Both the position numbers and the translations under genes were made by a program. Shown piece after piece: positions 1 to 8,574 of a DNA stretch of 64,000 nucleotides. The DNA comes from Halobellus clavatus (GTDB lineage: Archaea > Halobacteriota > Halobacteria > Halobacteriales > Haloferacaceae), in NCBI RefSeq assembly GCF_900107195.1, contig NZ_FNPB01000003.1, positions 265,001 through 329,000 on the forward strand. Reading direction: 5' to 3'. A model generated the notes under the pieces. It saw nothing but the letters and a program-made list of their open reading frames with translations. It was not told the DNA's origin and did not search any database. Position 1 is the stretch's first letter. The number at the start of each line of letters is the position of its first letter.

Positions 1-2
1 CG

Positions 3-680
3 CAGGCCTACGGCAACGAGCAGGCGGTGGGCCAAGGGCTCGCCGCCGCCGATGTCGACCGCGAGGACGTCTTTCTGGCGACGAAAGTCTGGATCGATAA
101 CCTCGGGTACGACGACGTGCTGGAGTCAACCCAGGCGAGCCTCAAGAAACTGGGCGTCGACTATCTCGACCTCCTGTACATTCACTGGCCGTCACGGGCG
201 TACGACCCCGTAGAGACGTTCCGAGCGTTCGACGAACTCGTCGACAGGGGCGCGATACGACGGATCGGCATCAGTAATTTCCTGCCGGAACACGTCGAGG
301 AGGCGATCGAACACGCCGACGCGCCGATCTTCGCCAATCAGGTCGAACTCCACCCGCTGTTGCCGCAGGCGGACCTTCGGGAGTACTGTGCGGAGCGCGA
401 CGTCGAAGTCGTCGCGTACTCACCTCTTGCTCGTGGCGAGGTCTTCGACGTTCCCGAGATCGTCGAAATCGCCGACAAGCACGACGTCAGTGCGGCTCAG
501 GTGTCACTGGCCTGGCTCCGTGAGAAGGGCTTGACCGCGATCCCGAAAGCGACCGGCGAGAGCCACCTCCTCGACAACCTCGCCTCGGTCGACCTCGAAC
601 TCGACGCCGCTGACGTGGAGGCGATCGACGCCATCGACCGGACCGACAGGACGGTCGATCCCGGTTTCTCGCCGTGGTGA
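3..680 (+). CDS. Aldo/keto reductase, 5' end cut by window edge
   Basis: NAD(P)H-dependent aldo/keto reductase, a cytosolic TIM-barrel enzyme that interconverts carbonyls and alcohols. The reading frame is open from base 3 and begins QAYGNE, which is the family segment carrying the catalytic Tyr. The catalytic Lys (LATKVW) and His (YIHWP) follow, and the cofactor-binding end is present (IPKATG). About 45 N-terminal residues, including the catalytic Asp, lie before the window. The internal GTG at 27 is not the true start because the homologous frame continues upstream. The C-terminus WFSPW-like end is of normal length. The physiological substrate cannot be read from sequence. Confidence 0.93.
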   Translation, partial: QAYGNEQAVGQGLAAADVDREDVFLATKVWIDNLGYDDVLESTQASLKKLGVDYLDLLYIHWPSRAYDPVETFRAFDELVDRGAIRRIGISNFLPEHVEEAIEHADAPIFANQVELHPLLPQADLREYCAERDVEVVAYSPLARGEVFDVPEIVEIADKHDVSAAQVSLAWLREKGLTAIPKATGESHLLDNLASVDLELDAADVEAIDAIDRTDRTVDPGFSPW

Positions 681-755
681 CCGGCCGATCGCAAACAGCA
701 GGGGTCGAGCACGGAGGGTAACCGATTTGCCGCCTCGGACCCAACGGGAGACCGT

Positions 756-950
756 ATGGAATTCACATTCGGGACGACGCTCGGTATCCTCGTTGCACTC
801 ATCGCCGCCGGCACCGCGGCGTTGATCGGATCCGGCGTGATGGCGATGGGGACGGTACTGATGATGGTGACGCCGTCGATGTTGGTCTTCGGAGTGATCT
901 GTGTCGCGCTGGGGGTCAAACACGGCGAGCACCGCTCGAACGCCGCCTGA
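756..950 (+). CDS. Small two-helix membrane protein
   Basis: A 64-residue protein, mostly two hydrophobic helices (about residues 8-32 and 38-54) with a short polar tail (KHGEHRSNAA). It resembles the many tiny uncharacterised haloarchaeal membrane proteins. The ATG follows the aldo/keto reductase stop by 75 nt on the same strand. No function can be assigned. Support is the clean hydrophobic pattern and typical codon use. Confidence 0.7.
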   Translation: MEFTFGTTLGILVALIAAGTAALIGSGVMAMGTVLMMVTPSMLVFGVICVALGVKHGEHRSNAA

Positions 951-998
951 CAGGCCGAACGCGGATTCTACGGGCACGAACCGAGACGAGCACCGGGC

Positions 999-2105
999 TC
1001 ACTGCACGACGTCGTCGATCGACTCGCCGCTCACGCTGGCCGCGACGCGAACGCCGACGACGCTCACGACGATCCCCGCGATGATGAACGCCGCGAGCCG
1101 TTGACGAGGCGTCACGAGGTAGCCGAACAGTTGCGGACTCGGCAACGCGCTCTCACGCTGGAGGAACCATCCGGCGAACCCGCGGACGACCAGTCCGAGC
1201 GAGACGACACCGAAGGGAAGATTCAGGTAGGGCGTACTCACGCCGTCGGAGCCGATGAGTTCGTCGAGCAGTCGCCCGGCGCTCCCGGTCAAGGCCGCGA
1301 GGGCCAGCCACGGGACGGCGCTGTAAGTGAACTGCATCGTGCGGATGATGACTGATTCGGGACCGACCTGCGGCGAGACCGAGAGCGCCCCGAGGAAGAT
1401 CCCGACCAGTCCGAGCCCCAGACTGACCGCGTAGGTGACGACCGAGACCCGCCCGGAGTACAGCGCGTCGCGCACCCGTTCGGGGACTTCTGAGAGGGAC
1501 TCGTCGATCGCGAGTCCCTTGTACAGCAGCGCCGCCCCCAGGACACCGGCGAGGCCTGCGAGCGCGAAGCCCGTCGAAAAGAACGTCAGCAGGATCGGCA
1601 ACAGGAGCAGCGTCGCGCCCAGTGGGACGAGGACTGTCGTCCGCAACTCCTCGTCGGCGAGAAACTGCTTGAGCAGGTAGTACGTCGATTCGATGTCGTG
1701 GGCCTGCCGGACGACCACGCGGTCGACTGAGTCGACGCGGAGTCGGCTTTCGACTACCGGGACGACTCGCTCGTCGCTGGCGGAATCGAGGACCACGACC
1801 GCCGAGTCGGGGTCGTAGTCCTCGATGAGTTCATCGAGCTGTGACGACAGGGACCGATCGGCACCGACCAGCGAGTCGCCGCCCCCGGCGACGACAGCGA
1901 CGACCGTCTCCTCGTGATCGTCCCGGAGGTCGCGGGCGACGCGGAGTGCCTCCAACAGGCAGTTCACACTCGAATCCTCGGGGTCCGCGAGGCCGACGTC
2001 GGTGACGAGCGACTGGACGGCTTCCCAGCCGACCACCGGCAGCGCTAACCCAGTCGCGCGCCCGATGTCGTTCGAGCGGTCCACACAGAGGACGAGCGTG
2101 GTCAC
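999..2105 (-). CDS. DUF373 family integral membrane protein
   Basis: Protein of 368 residues of the archaeal DUF373 family. Residues 1-150 form a soluble domain starting TTLVLCVDRSNDIG, with Gly/Asp-rich loops (AGGGDS, VVLDSASDE). Residues ~155-360 carry about six transmembrane helices. The family is almost universal in archaea but has no proven function. The GTG start at 2105 is supported by a TATA-like element about 25 nt upstream, implying a leaderless mRNA. Confidence 0.88.
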   Translation of the reverse strand: MTTLVLCVDRSNDIGRATGLALPVVGWEAVQSLVTDVGLADPEDSSVNCLLEALRVARDLRDDHEETVVAVVAGGGDSLVGADRSLSSQLDELIEDYDPDSAVVVLDSASDERVVPVVESRLRVDSVDRVVVRQAHDIESTYYLLKQFLADEELRTTVLVPLGATLLLLPILLTFFSTGFALAGLAGVLGAALLYKGLAIDESLSEVPERVRDALYSGRVSVVTYAVSLGLGLVGIFLGALSVSPQVGPESVIIRTMQFTYSAVPWLALAALTGSAGRLLDELIGSDGVSTPYLNLPFGVVSLGLVVRGFAGWFLQRESALPSPQLFGYLVTPRQRLAAFIIAGIVVSVVGVRVAASVSGESIDDVVQ

Positions 2106-2126
2106 GGTCGTGCGAACGGTTCACTC

Positions 2127-2134
2127 GGTTAAAG
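2127..2134 (-). promoter_or_regulatory. TATA-like box of the DUF373 gene
   Basis: CTTTAACC on the minus strand, centred about 25 nt before the GTG at 2105. This is the spacing expected for a leaderless haloarchaeal transcript. Confidence 0.5.
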
Positions 2135-2183
2135 TCCTCCCGGTCGCCGCAGACAGCGCGACCGCTCCTCGCGCCCATCCGCG

Positions 2184-2188
2184 AAAAA
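2184..2188 (-). terminator. Possible T-tract terminator of the coiled-coil gene
   Basis: A five-T run on the minus strand about 60 nt beyond the stop of the 2249-3172 gene. Archaeal transcription commonly ends at such U-tracts. No hairpin is evident. Confidence 0.3.
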
Positions 2189-2248
2189 GAACCGTCAGAA
2201 CGTGTGTCGGAACCGGAGTCGAAGCCCGGATTCCAGCCTCTCCAGCGT

Positions 2249-3172
2249 TTAGAGCAGCCCCGTCTTCTGGAGCTTCATCAGATCCTCGGTGTCGAGGGTC
2301 TCGCCTTCCTTGAACTTCTGGTAGATCTCTTCGGCCTCCTCCTTGGCGGCCTCGCGCTCCTCTTCGCGCTCGTCCTCGCGCTCCTGCTCTTCCTGCTTGT
2401 CGAGTTCGCGCAGGCGCTTTTGGACGCGGACGAAGTCCTCGTGGTGGCGGTCAGCGGCTTCCTGGGCCTCGACGAACAGCTCGTGCATCGCGTCGGCCTC
2501 GTCGCGGATGTCGTCGGCCTCTCGGTAGGCCTCGATCATCTGGTTGTGGTGTTCCTGTGCCTCGTCGGCGAGCTCGGTCACCTTCTGGTGGTGCTGGGAC
2601 GCCTCCGAGCGGACCTCTTCGGCCTCCTCAATGAGTTCCTCGAGTTCACCGCTGTCTTCGACCTTCTCCTTCTTCTGGCGGAGTTCCTCGCGCTTGTCCT
2701 CGATCTTCTCGATGAGTTCGCGCTCGTCTTCTGTCGAGAGCACTTCCGTCTGCTGACGGAACTCGAGCTGCTCGATCTCCTCTTCGAGCTCCTCGATGTC
2801 TTTGCCGTCGTCGAGCTCGAGGTCCTCTTTCATCTGCTCGACTTTGTCGAACAGCTCGTTGGCCTTCGCGTTGAGCTCGTTTCGGCTCTCTTTGTGCTCT
2901 TGGACCTGCTCGTTGAGCTCGTCGCGCTTCTCGCGGTGCTCTTGGGCCTCGTCGACCTTCTCACGCGTCTTCGCGTTCAGGTCGTCGCGCTCGGAGGCGC
3001 GTTCGGAGGCCATCTGGTTGAGTTCGTTTCGTCGGTCTCGGAGCTGGCCGGCCACCTTGATCAGCTGGCCTTTCGAGCCGTTTTCGAGCTTCTCGTCGGT
3101 AAGCTCGATGTTATCCGATTCTTTGAGTTCCTGTACGTCGTATTCCTGAAGAACGTCTTGCTGCGTCACCAT
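2249..3172 (-). CDS. Large coiled-coil protein (DUF7121-type)
   Basis: A 307-residue soluble protein that is almost entirely charged coiled coil (Glu, Lys, Arg, Gln heptads from ~residue 25 to 290). There are no Cys residues, no membrane segment and no recognisable catalytic motif. It matches the conserved haloarchaeal family catalogued as DUF7121; older databases sometimes mislabel it a phosphoserine phosphatase, for which no motif is seen here. The short N-terminal head (VTQQDVLQEYDVQEL) and the C-terminal segment YQKFKEGE..LMKLQKTGLL are the most conserved-looking parts. A structural or chromatin/cytoskeletal scaffold role is only a guess. Confidence 0.85.
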   Translation of the reverse strand: MVTQQDVLQEYDVQELKESDNIELTDEKLENGSKGQLIKVAGQLRDRRNELNQMASERASERDDLNAKTREKVDEAQEHREKRDELNEQVQEHKESRNELNAKANELFDKVEQMKEDLELDDGKDIEELEEEIEQLEFRQQTEVLSTEDERELIEKIEDKREELRQKKEKVEDSGELEELIEEAEEVRSEASQHHQKVTELADEAQEHHNQMIEAYREADDIRDEADAMHELFVEAQEAADRHHEDFVRVQKRLRELDKQEEQEREDEREEEREAAKEEAEEIYQKFKEGETLDTEDLMKLQKTGLL

Positions 3173-3280
3173 ACGTAATCAATCCTCGATACCATCACCG
3201 CTCCGGACCGTGGCGGCTGCTCGTCGAGCGCTGCCGACCGTGGATAAGAATTCCCGATCATTCTGCGTGCTGTGCCGCCG

Positions 3281-3297
3281 GAACGCCGGAGGCGTTC
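3281..3297. repeat. Inverted repeat / hairpin
   Basis: GAACGCC-GGA-GGCGTTC: a perfect 7-bp stem with a 3-nt loop, flanked by further GC pairing. It lies ~110 nt upstream of the minus-strand coiled-coil gene and could be a 5'-UTR hairpin or operator. Confidence 0.5.
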
Positions 3298-3410
3298 TGG
3301 TACCTACATATTTCCGTCTACCGCATATAAATCTGCCGGTGCCACGAGCGCCTGAGATCCGCTCTCACAGCCATACAGCGCCTTGTGAGGAGTTATCAGC
3401 ATTCGTGGGT

Positions 3411-3420
3411 GATATATAAA
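3411..3420 (+). promoter_or_regulatory. TATA box of the DUF371 gene
   Basis: GATATATAAA centred ~31 nt before ATG 3446. A second weaker element (GACTTATCG, 3464-3472) sits ~26 nt before ATG 3494, so two leaderless starts are possible. Confidence 0.5.
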
Positions 3421-3493
3421 TGAAAGTGAGAACTGTTCCCACACGATGTCCGGAACCGTGCCTGACTTATCGCGGCACCCACCAGTGCGAACG

Positions 3494-3931
3494 ATGGAGG
3501 AAGTTGTTCACGCGTGCGGGCACGAGCACGTCTCGGCGGAACACGCCAGCACGTTCGAGGTGACCAGCGACGACTGGCTGACCCCTGCCGGCGACTGCAT
3601 CCTCGCAGTCGAGGCGGATCGAGTGCCCGCGGACTTCGACCCGGCGTTCGTCGCGGCCTGCCGCGACCCCGAGGCCACGATTACCGCCTCGATTACGGTC
3701 ACCACGGCCGACGGCGACACGTACGTCGAGACGGTTACTGGCCGCGGCGATCCGGACCTCTCGTTCGAGAACGATCGAAGCCACGTGGGTCGGACCTCGG
3801 CGTACGTCGACGACCGGACGGTCCTCGTCGGCGCCGACGCCGCCGCGGCCGACTTCGATCGGGAACTCGTCGCGGCCCTCGCCGACGGAGCGGACCTGCG
3901 CCTGGAACTCGAGGTCGAAGCGGCGGACTGA
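3494..3931 (+). CDS. DUF371 family protein
   Basis: A small soluble archaeal DUF371 protein (145 residues from this start). The family N-terminus MEEVVHACGHEHVSAEHAS begins at 3494, and the typical patterns HATTFEVT-like and GRGDPDL are visible. The function of the family is unknown. An in-frame ATG at 3446 would add 16 residues (MSGTVPDLSRHPPVRT) and is also correctly spaced from a TATA box. I chose 3494 from family similarity, but the longer form is a real alternative. Confidence 0.85.
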   Translation: MEEVVHACGHEHVSAEHASTFEVTSDDWLTPAGDCILAVEADRVPADFDPAFVAACRDPEATITASITVTTADGDTYVETVTGRGDPDLSFENDRSHVGRTSAYVDDRTVLVGADAAAADFDRELVAALADGADLRLELEVEAAD

Positions 3932-3969
3932 CCAGCGCGTCGGACGCAGTGGATCTCCGGCCAGACGTC

Positions 3970-3979
3970 TTTTTTATCG
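3970..3979 (+). promoter_or_regulatory. TATA-like box of nth
   Basis: CTTTTTTATC about 24 nt before the ATG at 3999. Spacing fits a leaderless transcript. Confidence 0.4.
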
Positions 3980-3998
3980 GTGGGGACTACTGCCGACT

Positions 3999-4817
3999 AT
4001 GCCCGAGGAACCGGAGGAGAACATCGCCAGCGGGGAGGCGGCGTCCACCGCCGCGATGTTCAGTACCGGCGAGGCCGAGACCCGCGCCGAGGCGGTCGTC
4101 GACGAGCTGGGCGAGCGCTACTGGCAGAAGACCTACGGCGGTACGGACGCCTTCGAGTCGCTGGTGCGGACGATCCTCTCACAGAACACCAGCGACGTGG
4201 CCAGCCAACCGGCCCACGACGCGCTGATGGAACGGTACGGGGACGGCGGTTCCGACGACGATCACGATCTGGCGGCCGCACTCGCCGATGCCGACCAGTC
4301 GACGCTCTCGGAAACGATCGCGTCTGCCGGCCTCTACAACCAGAAATCAGCGATGATCATCGGCGCGGCCGAGCGGATCTGCGAAGCTTACGGCGGCGCG
4401 GACGGCTTCGACGCGTTCGTCACGGAGGAACCCGCGACGGCGGTTCGCGAGGCGTTACTCGACATCCACGGCGTCGGGCCGAAGACCGCCGATTGCGTGC
4501 TGTTGTTCGCGGGGGGCCGCGACGGCGTCTTTCCCGTCGATACCCACGTCCACCGAATCGCGCGCCGGATGGGACTGGCCCCGCCAGACGCCGACCACGA
4601 AGCCGTGCGAGAACAGCTCGAAGCCGACATTCCGGGCGAGAAGTGCGGCTTCGGTCACACAGCGATGATCCAGTTCGGTCGGGAGTACTGCTCGGCCCGG
4701 AAGCCCGCGTGTCTGGACGGCCCCGAAGCCTGTCCGCTCTATGACCTGTGCGATCGCGTCGGCGTCGACGAAGTCGCCGAGTCAGTCGTCGACCCCGAAG
4801 CGGCTGCGGGCGACTGA
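3999..4817 (+). CDS. nth: Endonuclease III (bifunctional DNA glycosylase/AP lyase)
   Basis: Base-excision repair enzyme of the HhH-GPD superfamily, 272 residues. The helix-hairpin-helix is HGVGPKTADCVLLF with the catalytic Lys in GPKTA. The catalytic Asp is in VDTHVHRIARRMG. The C-terminal 4Fe-4S cluster loop has Cys residues in CGFGH..YCSARKPACLDGPEACPLYDLC. The N-terminal ~25 residues are an acidic haloarchaeal extension. It acts on oxidised pyrimidines in DNA. It forms its own transcription unit with a TATA-like box immediately upstream. Confidence 0.93.
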   Translation: MPEEPEENIASGEAASTAAMFSTGEAETRAEAVVDELGERYWQKTYGGTDAFESLVRTILSQNTSDVASQPAHDALMERYGDGGSDDDHDLAAALADADQSTLSETIASAGLYNQKSAMIIGAAERICEAYGGADGFDAFVTEEPATAVREALLDIHGVGPKTADCVLLFAGGRDGVFPVDTHVHRIARRMGLAPPDADHEAVREQLEADIPGEKCGFGHTAMIQFGREYCSARKPACLDGPEACPLYDLCDRVGVDEVAESVVDPEAAAGD

Positions 4818-4842
4818 TCGAGGGGGACCACTCTCGGATCGG

Positions 4843-5337
4843 CTAACAGCCGCGCGTTTCGACCCCGGAGACGGGCCCGTCCGTCGGTTCGTACGTCGAG
4901 TCGTCGAAGGAATCGGCGAACATCGGCAGCGAAAGCTGGTAGTCGAAGAGCACCACGAACGAGTCCCAGACCGCGCTCGCTGCGACGTTCTCCTGGTCGG
5001 CCTCGAAGAGGACGCCGGTCCGCAGTTCGACGATGTCGGCTTCGAGCGCGACGCCGCGCGCCGACAGGCCGAGAGCGCTCGGCGGCGCGGGCGAGGTGAA
5101 GAGCGACGTGTGGATGGTGACGTTGATGTGTGGGTTGCCGTCACCGACCGTGAGGTCGTACCCGCCCGGCGGGAAGCAGCGACGGGTGTCGTCACCGGCC
5201 CCCGCGTTCGAGCCGCCGTCGCCGGACTGGGCCGCGGCGACAGGCGTTCCGGCGAGCGCAAGCGCAGTCACCAACGTGAGGACCGTGAGAACCGCAAGGG
5301 TCCGACCAGCCGCGTCGGACGCATTCGACGGAGACAT
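4843..5337 (-). CDS. Secreted/surface hypothetical protein
   Basis: A 164-residue protein starting MSPSNASDAAGRT with a Sec-type signal sequence (hydrophobic stretch LAVLTVLTLVTALALAG, then PVAAAQSGDGG, probable cleavage after AAA). The mature domain is beta-rich (VGDGNPHINVTIHTSLFTS..VALEADIVELRTGVLFEAD..VLFDYQLSLPMF) and has Cys at CFPPGGYDL and at the extreme C-terminus (ETRGC), which could form a disulfide. No catalytic motif is seen. An upstream extension of the frame lacks protein-like character and overlaps the mgsA gene, so ATG 5337 was chosen. Confidence 0.8.
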   Translation of the reverse strand: MSPSNASDAAGRTLAVLTVLTLVTALALAGTPVAAAQSGDGGSNAGAGDDTRRCFPPGGYDLTVGDGNPHINVTIHTSLFTSPAPPSALGLSARGVALEADIVELRTGVLFEADQENVAASAVWDSFVVLFDYQLSLPMFADSFDDSTYEPTDGPVSGVETRGC

Positions 5338-5383
5338 ACTGGTCCATTTCGCCGGTCTGCGATTAAGTCCCGCGGTTCGGTTC

Positions 5384-5773
5384 TCAGCGTTGAGAATCCG
5401 GTTCCGACTGACGGACCAGTTCGTCGAGGACGGCGTCGGCGCTGGCGAGGTTAGTCGCCAGCGGGACGTCGTGGACGTCACAGATCCGCAGGAGCGCGGT
5501 GATGTCCGGTTCGTGGGGCTGGGCAGTGAGCGGGTCGCGGAGGAACACGACCCCGTCACAGTCCCCGTCGACGATTTCCGCGCCGATCTGCATATCGCCG
5601 CCGATCGGCCCGGACTCCTTGCGGTCGACGTCCAGTCCCGTGGCCTCCTGGATCCGCTTCCCGGTCGTGCCAGTCGTCGTGATCTCCATCGCCTCGAGGT
5701 CGCCCAGCCGGCCCCGGACGAAGTCGATCATATCCGGTTTCTTCTCGTCGTGAGCGATCAGCGCGATTCGCAT
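5384..5773 (-). CDS. mgsA: Methylglyoxal synthase
   Basis: Converts dihydroxyacetone phosphate to methylglyoxal plus phosphate in the cytosol, a bypass of lower glycolysis. The 129-residue protein has the diagnostic motifs: N-terminal [17 protein letters not shown] phosphate loop, [11 protein letters not shown], and [15 protein letters not shown] with the catalytic Asp, then [14 protein letters not shown] 5773 matches the family start; the frame remains open 13 codons further. It is divergent in function from its neighbours and probably monocistronic. Confidence 0.95.
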   Translation of the reverse strand: MRIALIAHDEKKPDMIDFVRGRLGDLEAMEITTTGTTGKRIQEATGLDVDRKESGPIGGDMQIGAEIVDGDCDGVVFLRDPLTAQPHEPDITALLRICDVHDVPLATNLASADAVLDELVRQSEPDSQR

Positions 5774-5837
5774 ACTGTCGTGTATCGGGGCTCCATCAAG
5801 AAGGTTCGTCACCGCCCGGGTGGTTGGCTCCCGCCAC

Positions 5838-7754
5838 TCATCGGAACCGGAACGTCTCGAGATTCTTCGGGGCGAACGTCCGGAGGTGGTGATCGTGATA
5901 CAGTCCGGAGGAGAGGTCCTGGACGGCGCGCTCCTCGCCGTGCACGCAGAGGATCTTCTCCGGGCGGGGGTTCATCGTCTTCACGAAGTTCTCCAGTCCC
6001 TGTCGGTCGGCGTGACCGGAGAAGCCGTCGACGGTTTCGACGTGCATCGCTAGCGTCGTCTCGCTACGACCACCGCCACCTCGCGTGAGTGCGACCTCTC
6101 GGTGGCCGTTCTGAATCCGGTGGCCGAGCGTCCCCGGTGCCTGATAGCCGACGAACAGGAGCGACGAGTCGCTGTCGTCGCTGAAGTGCCGGAGCCACGA
6201 CTGGATCGGCCCACGAGAGACCATCTCCGACGTCGAGAGGACGATCGCCGGATCGCCGTCGGCGATGTCTTCCCGTTCGTCCTCGCCACCGTCGATACGG
6301 TTGAACACGTCAGCCAGGAAGGGATTGTCGCCCTCGTCGAAGATCCGGGTGCGGAGTCGGTCGCGGAGGAATTCGGGATACGTGGTGTGGATGGCGGTCG
6401 CCTCCCAGATCATCCCATCCAGGTGGATCGGCATCTCGGGAAGGTCACCCTCGCGCATCGCCTCCTCGAAAACGAGCATCAGTTCCTGGGCCTGGCCCGC
6501 GGCGGCGGTGGGGACGACGACCGAGCCGCCGCGCTCGGCGGTCTCGGTGATCGTGTCGAGCAGTTTCCGCTCGGCGTCCTCCCGGTCGGTCTGGTAGTCG
6601 TTACGGCCGCCGTAGGTGGATTCGAGGACCAGCGTTTCCACGCGCGGGAAGTCGTTGACGGCCCCGTCGAACAGCCGGGTGTCCCCGTAGTGGATGTCGC
6701 CGGAGAAGGCGACGTTGTAGAGGCCGTCACCGATGTGGAAGTGCGCGATCGAGGAGCCGAGCACGTGCCCGGCGTTGTGGAGCGTGAGTTTGACGTCGGG
6801 CGCGATGTCCGTGACGTCCCCGTACTCCAAGGTGATCGTGTGCTTGATCGCTTCGCGAACCATCTCCGAGTCGTACGGCGGCGAGCGGCCCTCGCTCTCG
6901 GCGACGTCGAGATAATCGAGCGTCAGGAGCCCCATCAGATCCCGCGTCGGTTCCGTGGTGTAGACCGGGCCGTCGTACCCGTACTCATAGAGGAGCGGGA
7001 CGAGTGCGGAGTGATCCAGATGCGCGTGCGTCAAGACGACGGCGTCGATCGAGTTCGCGCCCGCGCCGAGGGCTTCTGGGATGTCGAGATACGGCCGGTC
7101 GCCCGACCCCGGCCGGTCGCCGCAGTCGACGAGGACGCGCGTCTCGCCCGTCGAGAGGATGAACGAAGCGCGGCCGACCTCTCGGCAGGATCCGAGGGTG
7201 GTGATTCGCACCCACTCCTCGCTGCCGAGCGGTTCGCGGTGGATCTGTCGCCCGACGCGTTCGAGGATCTCCCGGCGGTCCTCGCGTTCCTGTCGGAGGA
7301 AGTTCCGCACGTTCGAGACCGTCGCGGACTCGATCGGTGGCGTGCGGACGACCTCGGGGGTCCAGCCGGTCTCTCTGGTGACCTCTCTGAGGGTCGTTCC
7401 GTGACTGCCGATGACCATTCCCGGGCGTTCGGCCTGAATCACCACTTCGCCGGTGTCGTTGTGGAACTCGAGATCGGTGACGCCAGCCTCCTCGGGCACG
7501 ACCTCACGGATCCGTTCGCGGGCCCGCTCGGGCGTCGAGAGCGCCCGCGGATCCGGGCGGACGGTGATTCGCTTTCGGAGCGTGCCCGCGAGGTCGCGAA
7601 CGAGATCGCCGTTCCGTGCGAACCGCTTCGGATCTCGGGTGTAAATGACCAGTTCGGGCCCCTCGTAGGTGACGTCCGTGACCGAGATGTCGGCTGGCAG
7701 TTCCGATTTGACTTCCCCTTTCAACTCCTCGAGTTGCGTGTCTACTGAGCTCAT
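5838..7754 (-). CDS. KH-domain beta-CASP ribonuclease aCPSF1/FttA
   Basis: Archaeal CPSF73-like nuclease, 638 residues, the family shown in other archaea to cleave RNA 3' ends and drive factor-dependent transcription termination. Domains: two KH-like RNA-binding domains (~1-145; GMVIGSHG loop), a metallo-beta-lactamase domain ([31 protein letters not shown]), then the beta-CASP part ([31 protein letters not shown]) and the C-terminal VHGE. All zinc ligands are present. The frame is open far upstream, but the family start is ATG 7754 ([11 protein letters not shown]). An 8-bp hairpin lies just upstream of the start. Confidence 0.93.
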   Translation of the reverse strand: MSSVDTQLEELKGEVKSELPADISVTDVTYEGPELVIYTRDPKRFARNGDLVRDLAGTLRKRITVRPDPRALSTPERARERIREVVPEEAGVTDLEFHNDTGEVVIQAERPGMVIGSHGTTLREVTRETGWTPEVVRTPPIESATVSNVRNFLRQEREDRREILERVGRQIHREPLGSEEWVRITTLGSCREVGRASFILSTGETRVLVDCGDRPGSGDRPYLDIPEALGAGANSIDAVVLTHAHLDHSALVPLLYEYGYDGPVYTTEPTRDLMGLLTLDYLDVAESEGRSPPYDSEMVREAIKHTITLEYGDVTDIAPDVKLTLHNAGHVLGSSIAHFHIGDGLYNVAFSGDIHYGDTRLFDGAVNDFPRVETLVLESTYGGRNDYQTDREDAERKLLDTITETAERGGSVVVPTAAAGQAQELMLVFEEAMREGDLPEMPIHLDGMIWEATAIHTTYPEFLRDRLRTRIFDEGDNPFLADVFNRIDGGEDEREDIADGDPAIVLSTSEMVSRGPIQSWLRHFSDDSDSSLLFVGYQAPGTLGHRIQNGHREVALTRGGGGRSETTLAMHVETVDGFSGHADRQGLENFVKTMNPRPEKILCVHGEERAVQDLSSGLYHDHHLRTFAPKNLETFRFR

Positions 7755-7767
7755 ACCTGAGAGCGTC

Positions 7768-7793
7768 CCGTCGCGGCGTGTGTGTCGCGACGG
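7768..7793. repeat. Hairpin in the 5' region of the aCPSF1 gene
   Basis: CCGTCGCG (7768-7775) and CGCGACGG (7786-7793) form a perfect 8-bp stem around a 10-nt loop, ending 14 nt before the minus-strand ATG at 7754. Confidence 0.5.
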
Positions 7794-7966
7794 TCGATTG
7801 GGATTCTCCGCCTGCAGCGCAGGACCGACAGCGCGAGTGCGTCGTCGACGATGGACAGCAACGGTGTCTTCTGAGAGCACATAGACGTCGTGTGAACGGT
7901 AGTCTCTGCGATTCCGGCTGCGAAGAGGCAGGGAGAACCCGCTTGGTATGCAGTACCTTCGTCGTC

Positions 7967-7975
7967 GTATAAAAG
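7967..7975 (+). promoter_or_regulatory. TATA box before the 8016 gene
   Basis: GTATAAAAG, followed by a second AT-rich element (GAAATATCG, 7989-7997). The first would give a ~19-nt leader before ATG 8016, the second a leaderless start. Confidence 0.4.
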
Positions 7976-8015
7976 CCTTCGCAAAGTCGAAATATCGGGC
8001 CGTTCTCCGGTCGAT

Positions 8016-8507
8016 ATGAATCTGAGTCCCGACCGGGTCGCCCGCGAGGCCGTCTGGGTCGCCGACCGCGCCGATCGGATCGTCCCACTGATCAACGAGA
8101 CCCGACGCCGACTCGGCGCCGCCTTCGAGACCGACGTCGGTTCGGTCACGACGGAACAGTATCGCGAAGCGGTGAGGGCGGTGTTCGCCGACGGCGACAG
8201 CGCCGTCAACGCGGCCGCCTACGTCGCGATCCTTCGCGACCTCGACGTCGACGGCGATTATCCCGGGTTCGTCGTCGACGAGGTCCTCGGCCGCGAACTG
8301 GCGGCGACGATCGCCGGTGGGACACCGCTGTCGCTGCTCGCGCAGGCGACGTTCCACTACGCCGATATCACGACGCACAGCGAGGGCGGGGCCGGCGTCG
8401 ATGATCTCGATGCGGCGCTGGCGGCCGGCTTCCAGACTCGGCTGCCGGGGTGGGCCTGGCAGGCGGACGAGAGTCCATTCGACGTGACCGCCGAGGCGTT
8501 CGAGTGA
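8016..8507 (+). CDS. Conserved hypothetical soluble protein upstream of proS
   Basis: A 163-residue acidic protein with no Cys, signal or membrane segment. It is alpha-helical with repeated Asp/Val-rich helices (YVAILRDLDVDGDYPGFVVDEVLG) and a Trp-containing C-terminus (LPGWAWQADESPFD). Codon use and GC match its neighbours, so it is a real gene, but I do not recognise a characterised family. It is followed after 67 nt by proS on the same strand, which has its own promoter. Confidence 0.75.
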   Translation: MNLSPDRVAREAVWVADRADRIVPLINETRRRLGAAFETDVGSVTTEQYREAVRAVFADGDSAVNAAAYVAILRDLDVDGDYPGFVVDEVLGRELAATIAGGTPLSLLAQATFHYADITTHSEGGAGVDDLDAALAAGFQTRLPGWAWQADESPFDVTAEAFE

Positions 8508-8541
8508 GCCGCGGTCGTGACCGCAGCGGGGCGCTTCAGGG

Positions 8542-8550
8542 GATTTAAGA
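8542..8550 (+). promoter_or_regulatory. TATA box of proS
   Basis: GATTTAAGA centred ~29 nt before ATG 8575; a leaderless transcript is predicted. Confidence 0.5.
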
Positions 8551-8574
8551 CCGACCTGGGGCTCGAAATACGTA

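Larger units (their letters stand above)
3173..3493. other. Intergenic region between divergent genes, promoter-rich
   Basis: 321 bp with no convincing gene. It holds a 7-bp perfect hairpin (3281-3297), two plus-strand TATA-like boxes (CATATAAAT near 3319-3327 and GATATATAAA at 3411-3420), and a minus-strand TTATCC-type element near 3243-3248 that may serve the coiled-coil gene. Confidence 0.6.

Noticed and set aside
2204..3178. Long plus-strand open frame opposite the coiled-coil gene
   Set aside because: Leu/Val-rich mirror of the Glu/Lys-rich coding strand; the minus-strand product is the conserved coiled-coil family.
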